Below are positions 45,194 to 52,947 of a stretch of DNA of 64,000 nt, one piece after another. This stretch comes from Helcococcus massiliensis (GTDB lineage Bacteria > Bacillota > Clostridia > Tissierellales > Peptoniphilaceae): the NCBI RefSeq assembly GCF_900258485.1, contig NZ_OGVE01000002.1, positions 62,001-126,000 on the forward strand, read 5' to 3'. Numbering within the stretch: the first letter of the stretch is position 1; each line of letters begins with the position of its first letter. Below the pieces are notes generated by a model. That model saw only the letters and a list, made by a program, of their open reading frames with translations. It ran no database searches and was not told where the DNA came from. Position numbers and translations under genes: made by a program.

Positions 45194-45919
45194 TTATCTA
45201 TCGTTATTTCTACTTCTTCTATTTTTTCCTCTGTTGTTGTTTCTTCTGTTTCTTGAGAATTTTGGTTTTGGATTATCTACAGCTTTATCTCCTGGTAATA
45301 CTTCACCTCTGTAAATCCATACCTTAACACCTAACTTACCATATGTTGTATCTGCTTCTGCAAATCCGTAGTCTATGTCAGCTCTAAGTGTTTGTAGAGG
45401 AATTCTACCTTCTGAATAACCTTCTGTTCTAGCCATGTCAGCACCATTTAATCTACCAGAAACTTGTGTTTTGATACCTTCAGCTCCTGCTTTCATTGTT
45501 CTTTGGATAGCTTGTTTCATAGCTCTTCTAAAAGTAATTCTTCTTTCTAAATCTGCAGCGATTTGTTCTGCTTGTAATTGAGCACTTACTGCAGTGTCTA
45601 ATACTTCTTCAACATTAACGATAACTTGTTTACCAGTCATTTTTTCTAGTTTATTTTTGATTTCTTCTACACCAGCACCACCTTTACCGATGATCATACC
45701 TGGTTTAGCTGTATAAACTGAAACTTTAATTCTATTTGGAGTTCTTTCTATATCAATTTTAGAAATTCCTGCTTCGTATTGATCTTTTTTAACAACTGTT
45801 CTGATCTTGTTATCTTCAGCTAATAACTGTGGAAAATCTTTCTTGTCTGCGAACCATTTTGAATCCCAGTCTTTGATAACTCCAACTCTCATTCCGTGTG
45901 GATTAACTTTTTGACCCAT
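45194..45919 (-). CDS. rpsC: 30S ribosomal protein S3
   Basis: A 241-residue protein with [14 protein letters not shown], the KH domain motif [14 protein letters not shown] and the C-terminal domain [19 protein letters not shown]. An Asn/Arg-rich tail of about 20 residues extends beyond the conserved core. Confidence 0.98.
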   Translation of the reverse strand: MGQKVNPHGMRVGVIKDWDSKWFADKKDFPQLLAEDNKIRTVVKKDQYEAGISKIDIERTPNRIKVSVYTAKPGMIIGKGGAGVEEIKNKLEKMTGKQVIVNVEEVLDTAVSAQLQAEQIAADLERRITFRRAMKQAIQRTMKAGAEGIKTQVSGRLNGADMARTEGYSEGRIPLQTLRADIDYGFAEADTTYGKLGVKVWIYRGEVLPGDKAVDNPKPKFSRNRRNNNRGKNRRSRNNDR

Positions 45920-45927
45920 TATTCCTC

Positions 45928-46263
45928 CTAGTTCTCTTCTGTAACTGTCACACCGATGTGTGATGTTCTCTTAAGTATTGGATATGCTGAGCCTTTTGCT
46001 TTAGGTCTAATTCTTTTCATTGTTGGACCGTCATTTGCCCAGGCTTTTGCTACTACTAAATTTTCTCTGTCAAGATTGTGATTGTTTTCAGCATTTGCTA
46101 TAGCTGATGTCAATACATCTGCAAGAATTTTAGCACCTTTTTTAGGAGTGAATCTTAAGATGTTTAATGCTTCATCCACGTTCTTTCCTACTATTTCTCT
46201 ACAGATAAAATGAACTTTTAACGGAGAAATACGTACGTATTTTGCTTCTGCTCTTACTTCCAT
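45928..46263 (-). CDS. rplV: 50S ribosomal protein L22
   Basis: A 111-residue protein with [19 protein letters not shown] and the tunnel hairpin region [20 protein letters not shown]. Confidence 0.98.
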   Translation of the reverse strand: MEVRAEAKYVRISPLKVHFICREIVGKNVDEALNILRFTPKKGAKILADVLTSAIANAENNHNLDRENLVVAKAWANDGPTMKRIRPKAKGSAYPILKRTSHIGVTVTEEN

Positions 46264-46275
46264 TCTATCCTCCTA

Positions 46276-46563
46276 TTAACCCTTCTTCACTGAACTTGTT
46301 TTGTCTGATTTAGCATGTCCTCTGTAGGTTCTTGTTGGAACAAATTCTCCTAATTTATGACCTACCATATCTTCTGTGATATAAACTGGAACATGTTTTC
46401 TACCATCGTGAACAGCTATTGTGTGTCCTACGAATTGTGGAAATATTGTTGATCTTCTTGACCATGTTTTGATAACTTTTTTATCATTTGCTTCATTTAA
46501 AGCTTCAACTTTATTCATTAAATGTTCGTCTGCAAATGGTCCCTTTTTCAGAGATCTACCCAT
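46276..46563 (-). CDS. rpsS: 30S ribosomal protein S19
   Basis: A 95-residue protein with [19 protein letters not shown] and [20 protein letters not shown], the typical S19 sequence. It lies between rplB and rplV. Confidence 0.98.
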   Translation of the reverse strand: MGRSLKKGPFADEHLMNKVEALNEANDKKVIKTWSRRSTIFPQFVGHTIAVHDGRKHVPVYITEDMVGHKLGEFVPTRTYRGHAKSDKTSSVKKG

Positions 46564-46579
46564 TTATTACCTCCCGGAT

Positions 46580-47413
46580 CTATTTACCTTTTCTTCTTCT
46601 TATAATGTATTGATTTGATTTCTTCTTACTATCTCTAGTCTTAACACCACGTGATTTCTTACCCCATGGAGTCATAGGTTGAGGTCTACCAACAGGAGCT
46701 CTACCTTCACCACCACCGTGAGGGTGATCTACAGGGTTCATTGCTGAACCTCTTACGTGAGGTCTTCTTCCTAGATATCTTGACTTACCAGCCTTACCTA
46801 AAGTAACTAATTCGTGTTCTGTATTACCTACTTGACCGATTGTAGCTTTACATCTGATATCTATTCTTCTTATTTCACCGGATGGTAATCTTACGATACC
46901 GAATTTACCTTCTTTACCTGATAATTGTGCTTCAGCACCAGCTGTTCTAACTAATTGTGCACCCTTACCTGGTTTTAATTCTATATTGTGAATTGTTGTA
47001 CCTACTGGTATATCTTTTAATTGTAATGCATTACCTACTTGGATATCTGCATCTTGACCAGATTCAACTGTTGCACCAACTTTTAATCCTCTTGGAGCTA
47101 TGATATATCTCTTCTCACCATCTACATAGTGGATTAGAGCTATATTAGCTGTTCTGTTTGGATCATATTCTATAGATGCTACTTTTCCTGGTACGCCGTC
47201 TTTATTTCTCTTAAAATCAATTATTCTATATTTTCTCTTGTTTCCGCCACCTCTGAATCTGGTTGTAGTTCTACCATGGTTGTTTCTACCACCTGATCTT
47301 TTCAATGGAGCTGTTAATGATTTTTCTGGTTTTGTCTTTGTGATTTCTTCAAAAGATAAAACTGACATTGAACGAAGCCCAGCAGAAGTTGGTTTATATT
47401 TTTTTATAGCCAT
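46580..47413 (-). CDS. rplB: 50S ribosomal protein L2
   Basis: A 277-residue protein with [19 protein letters not shown] and the C-terminal [19 protein letters not shown] containing the conserved His near the peptidyl transferase centre. Confidence 0.98.
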   Translation of the reverse strand: MAIKKYKPTSAGLRSMSVLSFEEITKTKPEKSLTAPLKRSGGRNNHGRTTTRFRGGGNKRKYRIIDFKRNKDGVPGKVASIEYDPNRTANIALIHYVDGEKRYIIAPRGLKVGATVESGQDADIQVGNALQLKDIPVGTTIHNIELKPGKGAQLVRTAGAEAQLSGKEGKFGIVRLPSGEIRRIDIRCKATIGQVGNTEHELVTLGKAGKSRYLGRRPHVRGSAMNPVDHPHGGGEGRAPVGRPQPMTPWGKKSRGVKTRDSKKKSNQYIIRRRKGK

Positions 47414-47429
47414 TTGATCCCCCTAACTC

Positions 47430-47723
47430 TTATAGTTCACCAAATAATTCAATTTCTTTTGAATCATCTGTTAATGTAACTATTGCTTTTTTCCAGTCAG
47501 ATTTCTTTCCTGTAATCATTCCGTGTCTTGTTGATTTACCCTTCATATTGATGGTATTTACTTTTTTAACTTTTACATTTTCAAAGATTGCTTCTACAGC
47601 TTCTTTGATTTCTGACTTGTTAGCTTTTCTATCTACTTTAAATACATATTTGTTTTCATCAGTCAACTCCATTGATCTTTCTGATACAACAGGTGCGATG
47701 ATTATATCGTAAGGTGATTTCAT
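47430..47723 (-). CDS. rplW: 50S ribosomal protein L23
   Basis: A 97-residue protein with IIAPVVSERSMELTDENKY and KVKKVNTINMKGKSTRHG. It lies at the tunnel exit and docks SRP and trigger factor. Its ATG shares one base with the rplD stop. Confidence 0.98.
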   Translation of the reverse strand: MKSPYDIIIAPVVSERSMELTDENKYVFKVDRKANKSEIKEAVEAIFENVKVKKVNTINMKGKSTRHGMITGKKSDWKKAIVTLTDDSKEIELFGEL

Positions 47724-48346
47724 TATGCGAATACCTCCTCTGCCTTATTGATTGCAGCTTCTGTCATAACTAATGAATCGTGTTTTACTAAGTCGTATAC
47801 GTTCATATTGTTTACAACAACTACTTCTACGTTTGGTATATTTCTAAATGATTTATATACATTTTCATTAGCTTCAGCAACTACTAAGTAAGCCTTGTTT
47901 TTAGCATTGATTGCTTGTAAAACATTTTTAGCTTCTTTTGTACTGATGCTATCTAAGTTTAAGTCGTTTAATACGATTAATTCTTCATCTAATACTTTTG
48001 TTGTAAGAACTGATTTTAATGCTAGTCTCTTAACTTTCTTTGGTAATGTGTATGAATAATCTCTTGGTTTTGGAGCAAATACCACACCACCACCTCTCCA
48101 TTGAGGAGATCTGATTGAACCTTGTCTAGCTCTACCTGTTCCTTTTTGTCTCCAAGGTTTTTTACCACCACCTCTAACTTCTGCACGAGTTTTAGCTGAT
48201 TGTGTACCTTGTCTTTTGTTTGCTAAATGATTTTTAACTACTTCGTAAACTGTATGTTCGTTAACTTCTACCGCGAATAGTGATTCTGGTAAATCTAATG
48301 AACTAACTTTGTTTCCTTTAATATCTAATACATTAACGTTAGGCAT
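47723..48346 (-). CDS. rplD: 50S ribosomal protein L4
   Basis: A 207-residue protein with KTRAEVRGGGKKPWRQKGTG and SIRSPQWRGGGVVFAPKPR, the extended loop that lines the exit tunnel. L4 is a classic autoregulator of S10 operons in Enterobacteria; whether it acts so here is unknown. Confidence 0.98.
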   Translation of the reverse strand: MPNVNVLDIKGNKVSSLDLPESLFAVEVNEHTVYEVVKNHLANKRQGTQSAKTRAEVRGGGKKPWRQKGTGRARQGSIRSPQWRGGGVVFAPKPRDYSYTLPKKVKRLALKSVLTTKVLDEELIVLNDLNLDSISTKEAKNVLQAINAKNKAYLVVAEANENVYKSFRNIPNVEVVVVNNMNVYDLVKHDSLVMTEAAINKAEEVFA

Positions 48347-48360
48347 TTACTATCTCCTTC

Positions 48361-48993
48361 CTATTTAGAAGCCTTTCTAGCTTCTTTTACAGTTACTAGT
48401 CCGCCCTTAGGTCCTGGGATAGCACCCTTGATAAGTAATAGATTCTTATCTTCGTAAATTTTAACTATTTGTAGGTTTTGTACTGTAACTCTATCATGAC
48501 CCATCTTACCTGAGCCTTTTCTACCTTTAAATACTCTAGCAGGATATGAACCAGCAGATCTAGCACCAGCTACTCTGTGTGATTTTGAACCGTGTGATTC
48601 TGGTCCTCTTCCATAATTATGTCTCTTAATAGCACCTTGTGTACCCTTACCTTTTGATGTACCAATTACATCAACGATGTCATTTTCTTCAAATGCATCA
48701 ACTTTAATCTCTTGTCCGATTTCATATTGGCTTGGATCTTTAACTAGGAATTCTCTTAAATGTTTCTTTAATTCAACCCCAGCTTTTTCAAAGTGTCCTT
48801 TCATTGGCTGGTTAGAATGTTTTTCTTTTCTTTCTAAATAACCAACTTGGATAGCATTGTAACCATCATTTTCTAATGTTTTTATTTGCGTAACAACAAT
48901 TGGGCCAGCTTCAACTACTGTAACAGGTGTTACTACACCATTTTCATCAAATAATTGAGTCATTCCCAATTTTCTTCCTAAAATACCTTTCAT
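48361..48993 (-). CDS. rplC: 50S ribosomal protein L3
   Basis: A 210-residue protein with GILGRKLGMTQLFDENGVV and HRVAGARSAGSYPARVFKGRK. It is separated from rpsJ by a 108-base gap with RNA structure, unlike the short gaps elsewhere in the operon. Confidence 0.98.
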   Translation of the reverse strand: MKGILGRKLGMTQLFDENGVVTPVTVVEAGPIVVTQIKTLENDGYNAIQVGYLERKEKHSNQPMKGHFEKAGVELKKHLREFLVKDPSQYEIGQEIKVDAFEENDIVDVIGTSKGKGTQGAIKRHNYGRGPESHGSKSHRVAGARSAGSYPARVFKGRKGSGKMGHDRVTVQNLQIVKIYEDKNLLLIKGAIPGPKGGLVTVKEARKASK

Positions 48994-49014
48994 ATTTTCC
49001 CCTTTCTTATAGCG

Positions 49015-49092
49015 GATTGCTAATTACTTTTTGGACAAGTTATATATAAGGAAACTTATTTTAACTTGCTGCGTTAAACGCCTTTAGCAATC
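49015..49092 (-). ncRNA. Folded RNA element between rpsJ and rplC
   Basis: On the minus strand GATTGCTAA (49084-49092) pairs perfectly with TTAGCAATC (49015-49023). Inside this closing helix is a small palindrome GCGTTTAACGC and a long hairpin: CAAGTTA (49062-49068) with TAACTTG (49036-49042), then ATAAG (49055-49059) with CTTAT (49046-49050) around TTTC. The whole reads as a three-way junction placed just before the rplC ribosome site. It has no T tract, so it is not a simple terminator. I do not recognise it as a known family. Confidence 0.65.
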
Positions 49093-49101
49093 ATTCTAAG
49101 C

Positions 49102-49413
49102 TTAAAGCTTGATCTCGATATCTACACCAGCTGGTAGATTTAATTTTTTAAGAGCATCTAATGTCTTAGCATTTGGATTAACAATATCTATTAATCTCTT
49201 GTGTGTTCTTTGTTCAAATTGTTCTCTTGAATCTTTGTACTTGTGAACCGCTCTTATAATAGTAACTTTTTCTATTTCTGTAGGTAGTGGAATTGGACCT
49301 GAAACTTCCGCACCACTTCTCTTACATGCATCTACGATTTTTTCTGCTGATGAATCAATTACTTCGTGATCATAAGCTCTCAATCTTATTCTGATTTTTT
49401 GTTGTTTTGCCAT
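49102..49413 (-). CDS. rpsJ: 30S ribosomal protein S10 (NusE)
   Basis: A 103-residue protein with [22 protein letters not shown] and [14 protein letters not shown], first gene of the supercluster. S10 also acts as the NusE antitermination partner. It has a GGAGG site after a ~180-nt leader. Confidence 0.98.
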   Translation of the reverse strand: MAKQQKIRIRLRAYDHEVIDSSAEKIVDACKRSGAEVSGPIPLPTEIEKVTIIRAVHKYKDSREQFEQRTHKRLIDIVNPNAKTLDALKKLNLPAGVDIEIKL

Positions 49414-49592
49414 TTTTCCTCCTATGTTTGGTAGCCATACTCTTATCCGGGTGTACTAAACCCAATCATTAAAAAAAGCGATGCTACCTCGCTCAAAATT
49501 TTTCTTGAACTAACTCCGTGCGAATTACCCTTAAAAAGCCCGTAGAAGTAAGCTTTCTAAGCAACCTCTCACATCGTCGCTAAAATTAGTAC
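49414..49592 (-). promoter_or_regulatory. rpsJ leader with attenuator-like terminator
   Basis: The leader between the promoter and rpsJ contains AGCGA/TCGCT (49489-49493 with 49477-49481) followed by seven T residues, an intrinsic terminator about 60 bases before the gene. The CATCG inside it can instead pair with an upstream CGATG (in GCGACGATGTG), which would form an antiterminator. This suggests transcription attenuation of the ribosomal operon. The ligand, possibly a ribosomal protein, is unknown. Confidence 0.6.
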
Positions 49593-49598
49593 TTGATT

Positions 49599-49627
49599 AT
49601 ATTACTAAATTTGTAGAGATTAATCAA
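49599..49627 (-). promoter_or_regulatory. Promoter of the ribosomal protein supercluster
   Basis: TTGATT (49622-49627) lies 17 bases before TAATAT (49599-49604). A run of 11 A residues on the minus strand (49637-49647) just upstream of the -35 resembles an UP element. From 49650 to 49805 I see no other feature. Confidence 0.75.
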
Positions 49628-49805
49628 GTTTATTGGTTTTTTTTTTTATTATTTTGAAATGTGTTAAGTTTTTGTAATAATTATGTTTTGAGGTAGTCGA
49701 TTGGAGCTGATTTTGGTGGTTTTGTTTTTTGTATCGGCTGCTTGCGGCTGGAGTTTGGGTCAATTTTAAGTTTTACTTCTCCGATCACGACATATTAAGA
49801 TTGTA

Positions 49806-50175
49806 TTTCATGCAAATTTCAGACTTTTATTCTCTTGTTATGATATCTCAAGCTTACGTTTCATGTGTATTCAACACTTTGCTTCCACTGTCATGATATT
49901 TAAGCCTTCGTTTCATGTGTATTCAATGCTTTTCTTCTACTGTCATTATATCTCAAGCTTGCGTTTCATGTGTATTCAACACTTTGCTTCTACTGTCATG
50001 ATATCTCTAGCTTACGTTTCATGTGTATTCAACACTTTGCTTCCACTGTCATGATATCTCAAGCTCGCGTTTCATGTGTATACAACACTTTTCTTCTACT
50101 ATCATGATTTACACATTCTGCATGTCATGTGTGTATTCAACCTACCTACTCCTGTCATGATTTCTTCACAAATAT
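49806..50175. repeat. Tandem array of 53-bp repeats (about seven units)
   Basis: Units begin near 49806, 49859, 49911, 49964, 50017, 50070 and 50123, each with TTTCATGTGTATTCAACACT followed by CTGTCATGATATCTCAAGC; one unit is 52 bp. The first and last copies are degenerate. The period is not a multiple of three and stop codons recur, so it is non-coding. There are no unique spacers. It lies between the ribosomal operon promoter and the orphan nuclease-like gene. Confidence 0.9.
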
Positions 50176-50287
50176 TCATCAAACATCATTTTAACTACAT
50201 ATTTGTATATAAGTTATATTAAATATTCTTAATAATGTTGACAGTTTATTTTTTCGATTTTGTCTTATACTTTTTTTAGGAGATATT

Positions 50288-51079
50288 ATGACTAATATAA
50301 AAAATGAATTAAAAAAACTAAGAATACTATATAAATCACTCATCGAGAAAAACGATAAATACCTCAAGCTTTATGTTGAAGGTTATATAACTATAAATAA
50401 AAAGAATGATAGTGTTTACTTCTATCACAATTATTACAAAGATGAAAAGTTAATTAGAGAATATATTAAACATCAGGAAATTGATTTAATAAAAAATTTA
50501 ACTCAAAAGCAATATTCTAAAAGAATCGCTTCAAAGTTAAACAAAAGATACAATTTGCTAGACAAATTAATTGATAGTTTTGATGATGTTGATGAATACG
50601 AAAAACTACCAGATTGCAAAAAAGATCTAGTCGACCCAGTCTTTCCAAATTACGATAAAACTGTTAAAGAATGGTACAAAACAGGCTACAAAAAACTCGA
50701 TTTCAACAATGAAAATAAACACTACTTGACTAATAAAGGAAAAAAAGTCAGGTCTAAAAGCGAAAAAATTCTAGCCGACTTATTTTCGAGCAAAGGAATC
50801 TTGTATAAATACGAAGCTCCCCTACAGATTAACAATTTCACAATATATCCCGACTTCACTTTTATAAGTCCATATAATATGGAAGAAATATATTGGGAGC
50901 ATTTTGGAATGGTTGCTAATGAAAATTACGCTCTTAATATGATAAAAAAATTAAGTTTATATGAGATGAATGGCATAAGGCTTGGAAAGAATTTAATCAT
51001 AAGTATGGAATCTGCAAATTCTGGTTTGGATTTGGAATGGATCGAGAGTAATATTGATTTTTATTTACTGAAAAAATAA
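50288..51079 (+). CDS. Uncharacterised protein with C-terminal PD-(D/E)XK nuclease-like domain
   Basis: A 263-residue cytoplasmic protein with no signal peptide. Residues 1-110 are a charged helical region. The C-terminal part has RSKSE (E159) in a helix, KYEAPLQI (175-182), IYPDF with D189, and IYWEHFG with E204 and H205. This order (E ... PD ... E-x) fits PD-(D/E)XK-superfamily nucleases, but the final Lys is replaced by His or lies elsewhere. An AGGAG site precedes the ATG. A TATACT (50266-50271) is the best -10; the perfect TTGACA at 50238 is 22 bases away. No partner gene adjoins it, so any defence or repair role is unproven. Confidence 0.6.
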   Translation: MTNIKNELKKLRILYKSLIEKNDKYLKLYVEGYITINKKNDSVYFYHNYYKDEKLIREYIKHQEIDLIKNLTQKQYSKRIASKLNKRYNLLDKLIDSFDDVDEYEKLPDCKKDLVDPVFPNYDKTVKEWYKTGYKKLDFNNENKHYLTNKGKKVRSKSEKILADLFSSKGILYKYEAPLQINNFTIYPDFTFISPYNMEEIYWEHFGMVANENYALNMIKKLSLYEMNGIRLGKNLIISMESANSGLDLEWIESNIDFYLLKK

Positions 51080-51416
51080 GTATAGTTACATACTAAATGA
51101 TTTCTATCAAAGATAGGAAAATTCAAATTAAATGAATGTATATTTTATATATTACAGATAAAACAAAAAAGTCTAGAAATTACACCTAGTCTTTTAAGCA
51201 TTTTTACGCCTTTATTTATGGGATTTATATTTATAAAAAAGCTACAAATTAGCTACAAATTGCTTAATTTTTCCTATATTCTACTCTTTTTATTCATTTC
51301 ACATTAATTTTTATACAAAATAACAAAAACACTTAATCAGCTGTATCTTAGCATCCATTCCGTTTACAAGCTATAAGCACATAAAAAAAGCTTGACTAAA
51401 TAGTCAAGCTTTTTAC
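51080..51416. other. Non-coding gap beside the tRNA genes
   Basis: No coding frame is supportable here. It contains an exact tandem 11-bp repeat AGCTACAAATT (51240-51261). On the minus strand a weak hairpin with a T run lies around 51160-51193. Repeats of this kind often follow integrase genes next to tRNA genes, so the stretch could be an old integration scar, but no integrase fragment or duplicated tRNA end is visible. Confidence 0.4.
51385..51414 (-). terminator. Terminator of the tRNA-His/tRNA-Leu transcript
   Basis: The arms AAAAAGCTTGACT (51385-51397) and AGTCAAGCTTTTT (51402-51414) pair over 13 bp. The hairpin is symmetric with T runs on both strands and lies three bases after the tRNA-Leu CCA. 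Confidence 0.9.
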
Positions 51417-51501
51417 TGGTGCGGATGAGAGGAATCGAACCCCCACATCTTGCGATACTAGATCCTAAGTCTAGCGCGTCTGCCAGTTCCGCCACATCCG
51501 C
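51417..51501 (-). tRNA. tRNA-Leu (anticodon UAG)
   Basis: The minus strand begins GCGGATG, which pairs with CATCCGC before the encoded ACCA. The anticodon arm is CTAGA-CTTAGGA-TCTAG, giving anticodon TAG (codons CUN). It has a long variable arm and the T loop GGTTCGATTCC. The CCA is encoded. Confidence 0.95.
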
Positions 51502-51502
51502 A

Positions 51503-51578
51503 TGGGGTGGATAATGGGATTTGAACCCACGGTACCTGGAACCACAATCCAGTGCCTTACCCCTTGGCTATATCCACC
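51503..51578 (-). tRNA. tRNA-His (anticodon GUG)
   Basis: The anticodon arm is CTGGA-TTGTGGT-TCCAG, anticodon GTG. The acceptor GTGGATA pairs with TATCCAC. The encoded G-1 and C73 expected for tRNA-His are both present, and CCA is encoded. Only one base separates its 3' end from the 5' end of tRNA-Leu. Confidence 0.95.
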
Positions 51579-51599
51579 ATACATTAATCGTACCTATAT

Positions 51600-51628
51600 A
51601 ATATACAAAATTATATTTACTTTGTCAA
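51600..51628 (-). promoter_or_regulatory. Promoter of the tRNA-His/tRNA-Leu unit
   Basis: A perfect TTGACA (51623-51628) lies 17 bases before TATATT (51600-51605) on the minus strand, about 20 bases before tRNA-His. Confidence 0.8.
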
Positions 51629-51637
51629 GCTTTTTAT

Positions 51638-51674
51638 TAAATAAAGAAAAAGAGAGCTGAAAAATCAACTCTCT
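51638..51674 (-). terminator. Terminator of the surface protein gene
   Basis: On the minus strand AGAGAGTTGA (51665-51674) pairs with TCAGCTCTCT (51651-51660), including one G-U, and runs into TTTTTCTTT. Confidence 0.85.
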
Positions 51675-51720
51675 CTTCTACTAGAAGAAATAAATATTTA
51701 TATCTCTAAAGATTTTTTAA

Positions 51721-52728
51721 TTATTTTCTTTTATTCTTGTTAGCTAATAATGTTGCTCCACCTGCTAATGCAAATGAAATTACTGACATTGCAATACCAG
51801 CGTCAGCTGTTTTTGGTGCTCCACCTTTAGCATTTTCTACTGAACCAGTTTGTGTACCTTTATCTTTTGAACCAGTTTGTGTACCTTTGTCTTCTGAACC
51901 TGTTTGTGTACCTTTATCTTCTGAACCTGTTTCTGTTTCTGTTCCTTTATCTTCTGAACCTGTTTCTGTTTCTGTTCCTGGTGTTGTAGCATCTGGTGTT
52001 GTACCTTCTTCACCAACTTTGTTTTTATCAGTATTACCGTATTTATCAACTTCTGGAACATTGTTGTTTAATGTTTCTGTGTTTGCTGCAGCTGTTAATT
52101 CTAAGTAATCTGAAGCAAAGTCTTCTGCATTATAAGTATCAGCATTTGGGAATTCTTTTAAAATCATATCTAAAATTAACGCTTTAGTTGCTGCTGCATC
52201 CCAGTGATCTTCTCTAGCTAATGCTGCTTTATATTTAGCTAATGCTTTTTGATATTCTTTTGAAGCTGCTAATTTTTGCATAGCATATTTTGTTTGGTCT
52301 TCAATTCTGTATGCTTTGTATAATTGTTCAGATTTATCTGCCCATTCTTTTTCATTTTTAGCAGTATCATCTGTCATTTTTGGTTTTTCTACTCTTGAAG
52401 AAGCATCTTCTGGTTTTGTTGTTTTTGATAATTCTTCTTCTCTTTTTTCTTTTTCTTTTTCTTCTTTTTCTTTCTTTTCTTGTTCTTTTGCCCAATCGCC
52501 CCATCTATCGTCTTCTTGGTTGTCTAGAACTTTTTCATTTTCTTTCTTTTCTTCTTTTGTTTCTTCTTTATTATCTTTTGATAATTCTTTTTCAAATTGA
52601 TCCCAAGCATCTTCATATTTTTTTTCTGCTTCTTTAACTGGATCCACTTCGTTAGCTTTAACAACAGGAGCTACAACTAAAGTTAAAGCTACACCCATTG
52701 CTAATGCTCTTTTTAATGTATTTTTCAT
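51721..52728 (-). CDS. Wall-anchored surface protein with charged helical region and TETGSEDKG repeats
   Basis: A 335-residue secreted protein with a signal peptide (about 1-25). A highly charged Lys/Glu-rich coiled region covers about 30-120. A compact helical segment spans about 125-215 (KYAMQKLAASKEYQKALAKY and following). The Thr/Ser/Glu-rich repeat region uses the unit GSEDKGT. The sorting tail is APKTAD (304-309), a hydrophobic span and NKNKRK. I do not recognise a ligand-binding domain; the helical segment could be one, as in albumin- or immunoglobulin-binding proteins of relatives, but that is a guess. Confidence 0.8.
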   Translation of the reverse strand: MKNTLKRALAMGVALTLVVAPVVKANEVDPVKEAEKKYEDAWDQFEKELSKDNKEETKEEKKENEKVLDNQEDDRWGDWAKEQEKKEKEEKEKEKREEELSKTTKPEDASSRVEKPKMTDDTAKNEKEWADKSEQLYKAYRIEDQTKYAMQKLAASKEYQKALAKYKAALAREDHWDAAATKALILDMILKEFPNADTYNAEDFASDYLELTAAANTETLNNNVPEVDKYGNTDKNKVGEEGTTPDATTPGTETETGSEDKGTETETGSEDKGTQTGSEDKGTQTGSKDKGTQTGSVENAKGGAPKTADAGIAMSVISFALAGGATLLANKNKRK

Positions 52729-52790
52729 TATTCCTCCCTAGTTTTTTAATGTCAACATTCTTCTAGTTAATTAGAATATACTATATTTTT

Positions 52791-52820
52791 CGTCAAAAGT
52801 ATAGTTATTTTTTTTTTTTT
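52791..52820 (-). promoter_or_regulatory. Putative -35 with upstream A13 tract for the surface protein gene
   Basis: TTGACG (52791-52796) on the minus strand has a run of 13 A residues (52808-52820) about 11 bases upstream. The matching -10 at 17 bases is poor, so the exact promoter is uncertain. Confidence 0.35.
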
Positions 52821-52877
52821 GATATTTATACTTTGATTTATTAACTTTAATTAATATTTTGACAATTTGCACTGAGC

Positions 52878-52938
52878 TTAAAAAATAAAAAAACTAGCCT
52901 TCTCATAGTTGTCTAAAAACAACGATTTAAGGCTAGTT
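52878..52938 (-). terminator. Terminator of udk
   Basis: On the minus strand AACTAGCCTT (52929-52938) pairs with AAGGCTAGTT (52892-52901), with an inner GTTGT/ACAAC helix, and is followed by seven T residues. Confidence 0.88.
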
Positions 52939-52947
52939 TACTAACTA

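Noticed and set aside
49863-50054. A 63-codon plus-strand open frame starting MCIQHFAS
   Set aside because: It lies wholly inside the 53-bp repeat array, changes frame relative to the repeat from unit to unit and has no ribosome site.
50238-50271. TTGACA ... TATACT as a promoter for the orphan gene
   Set aside because: The spacing is 22 bases, too long for a normal sigma-A promoter. The -10 alone may be used.
51080-51416. Integrase pseudogene
   Set aside because: No stretch translates into recognisable recombinase motifs in any frame; only the short tandem repeat is suggestive.
51837-52061. Minus-strand 74-codon Lys/Gln-rich frame
   Set aside because: It is a shifted reading of the repeat region of the surface protein gene on the same strand; low complexity and no ribosome site.
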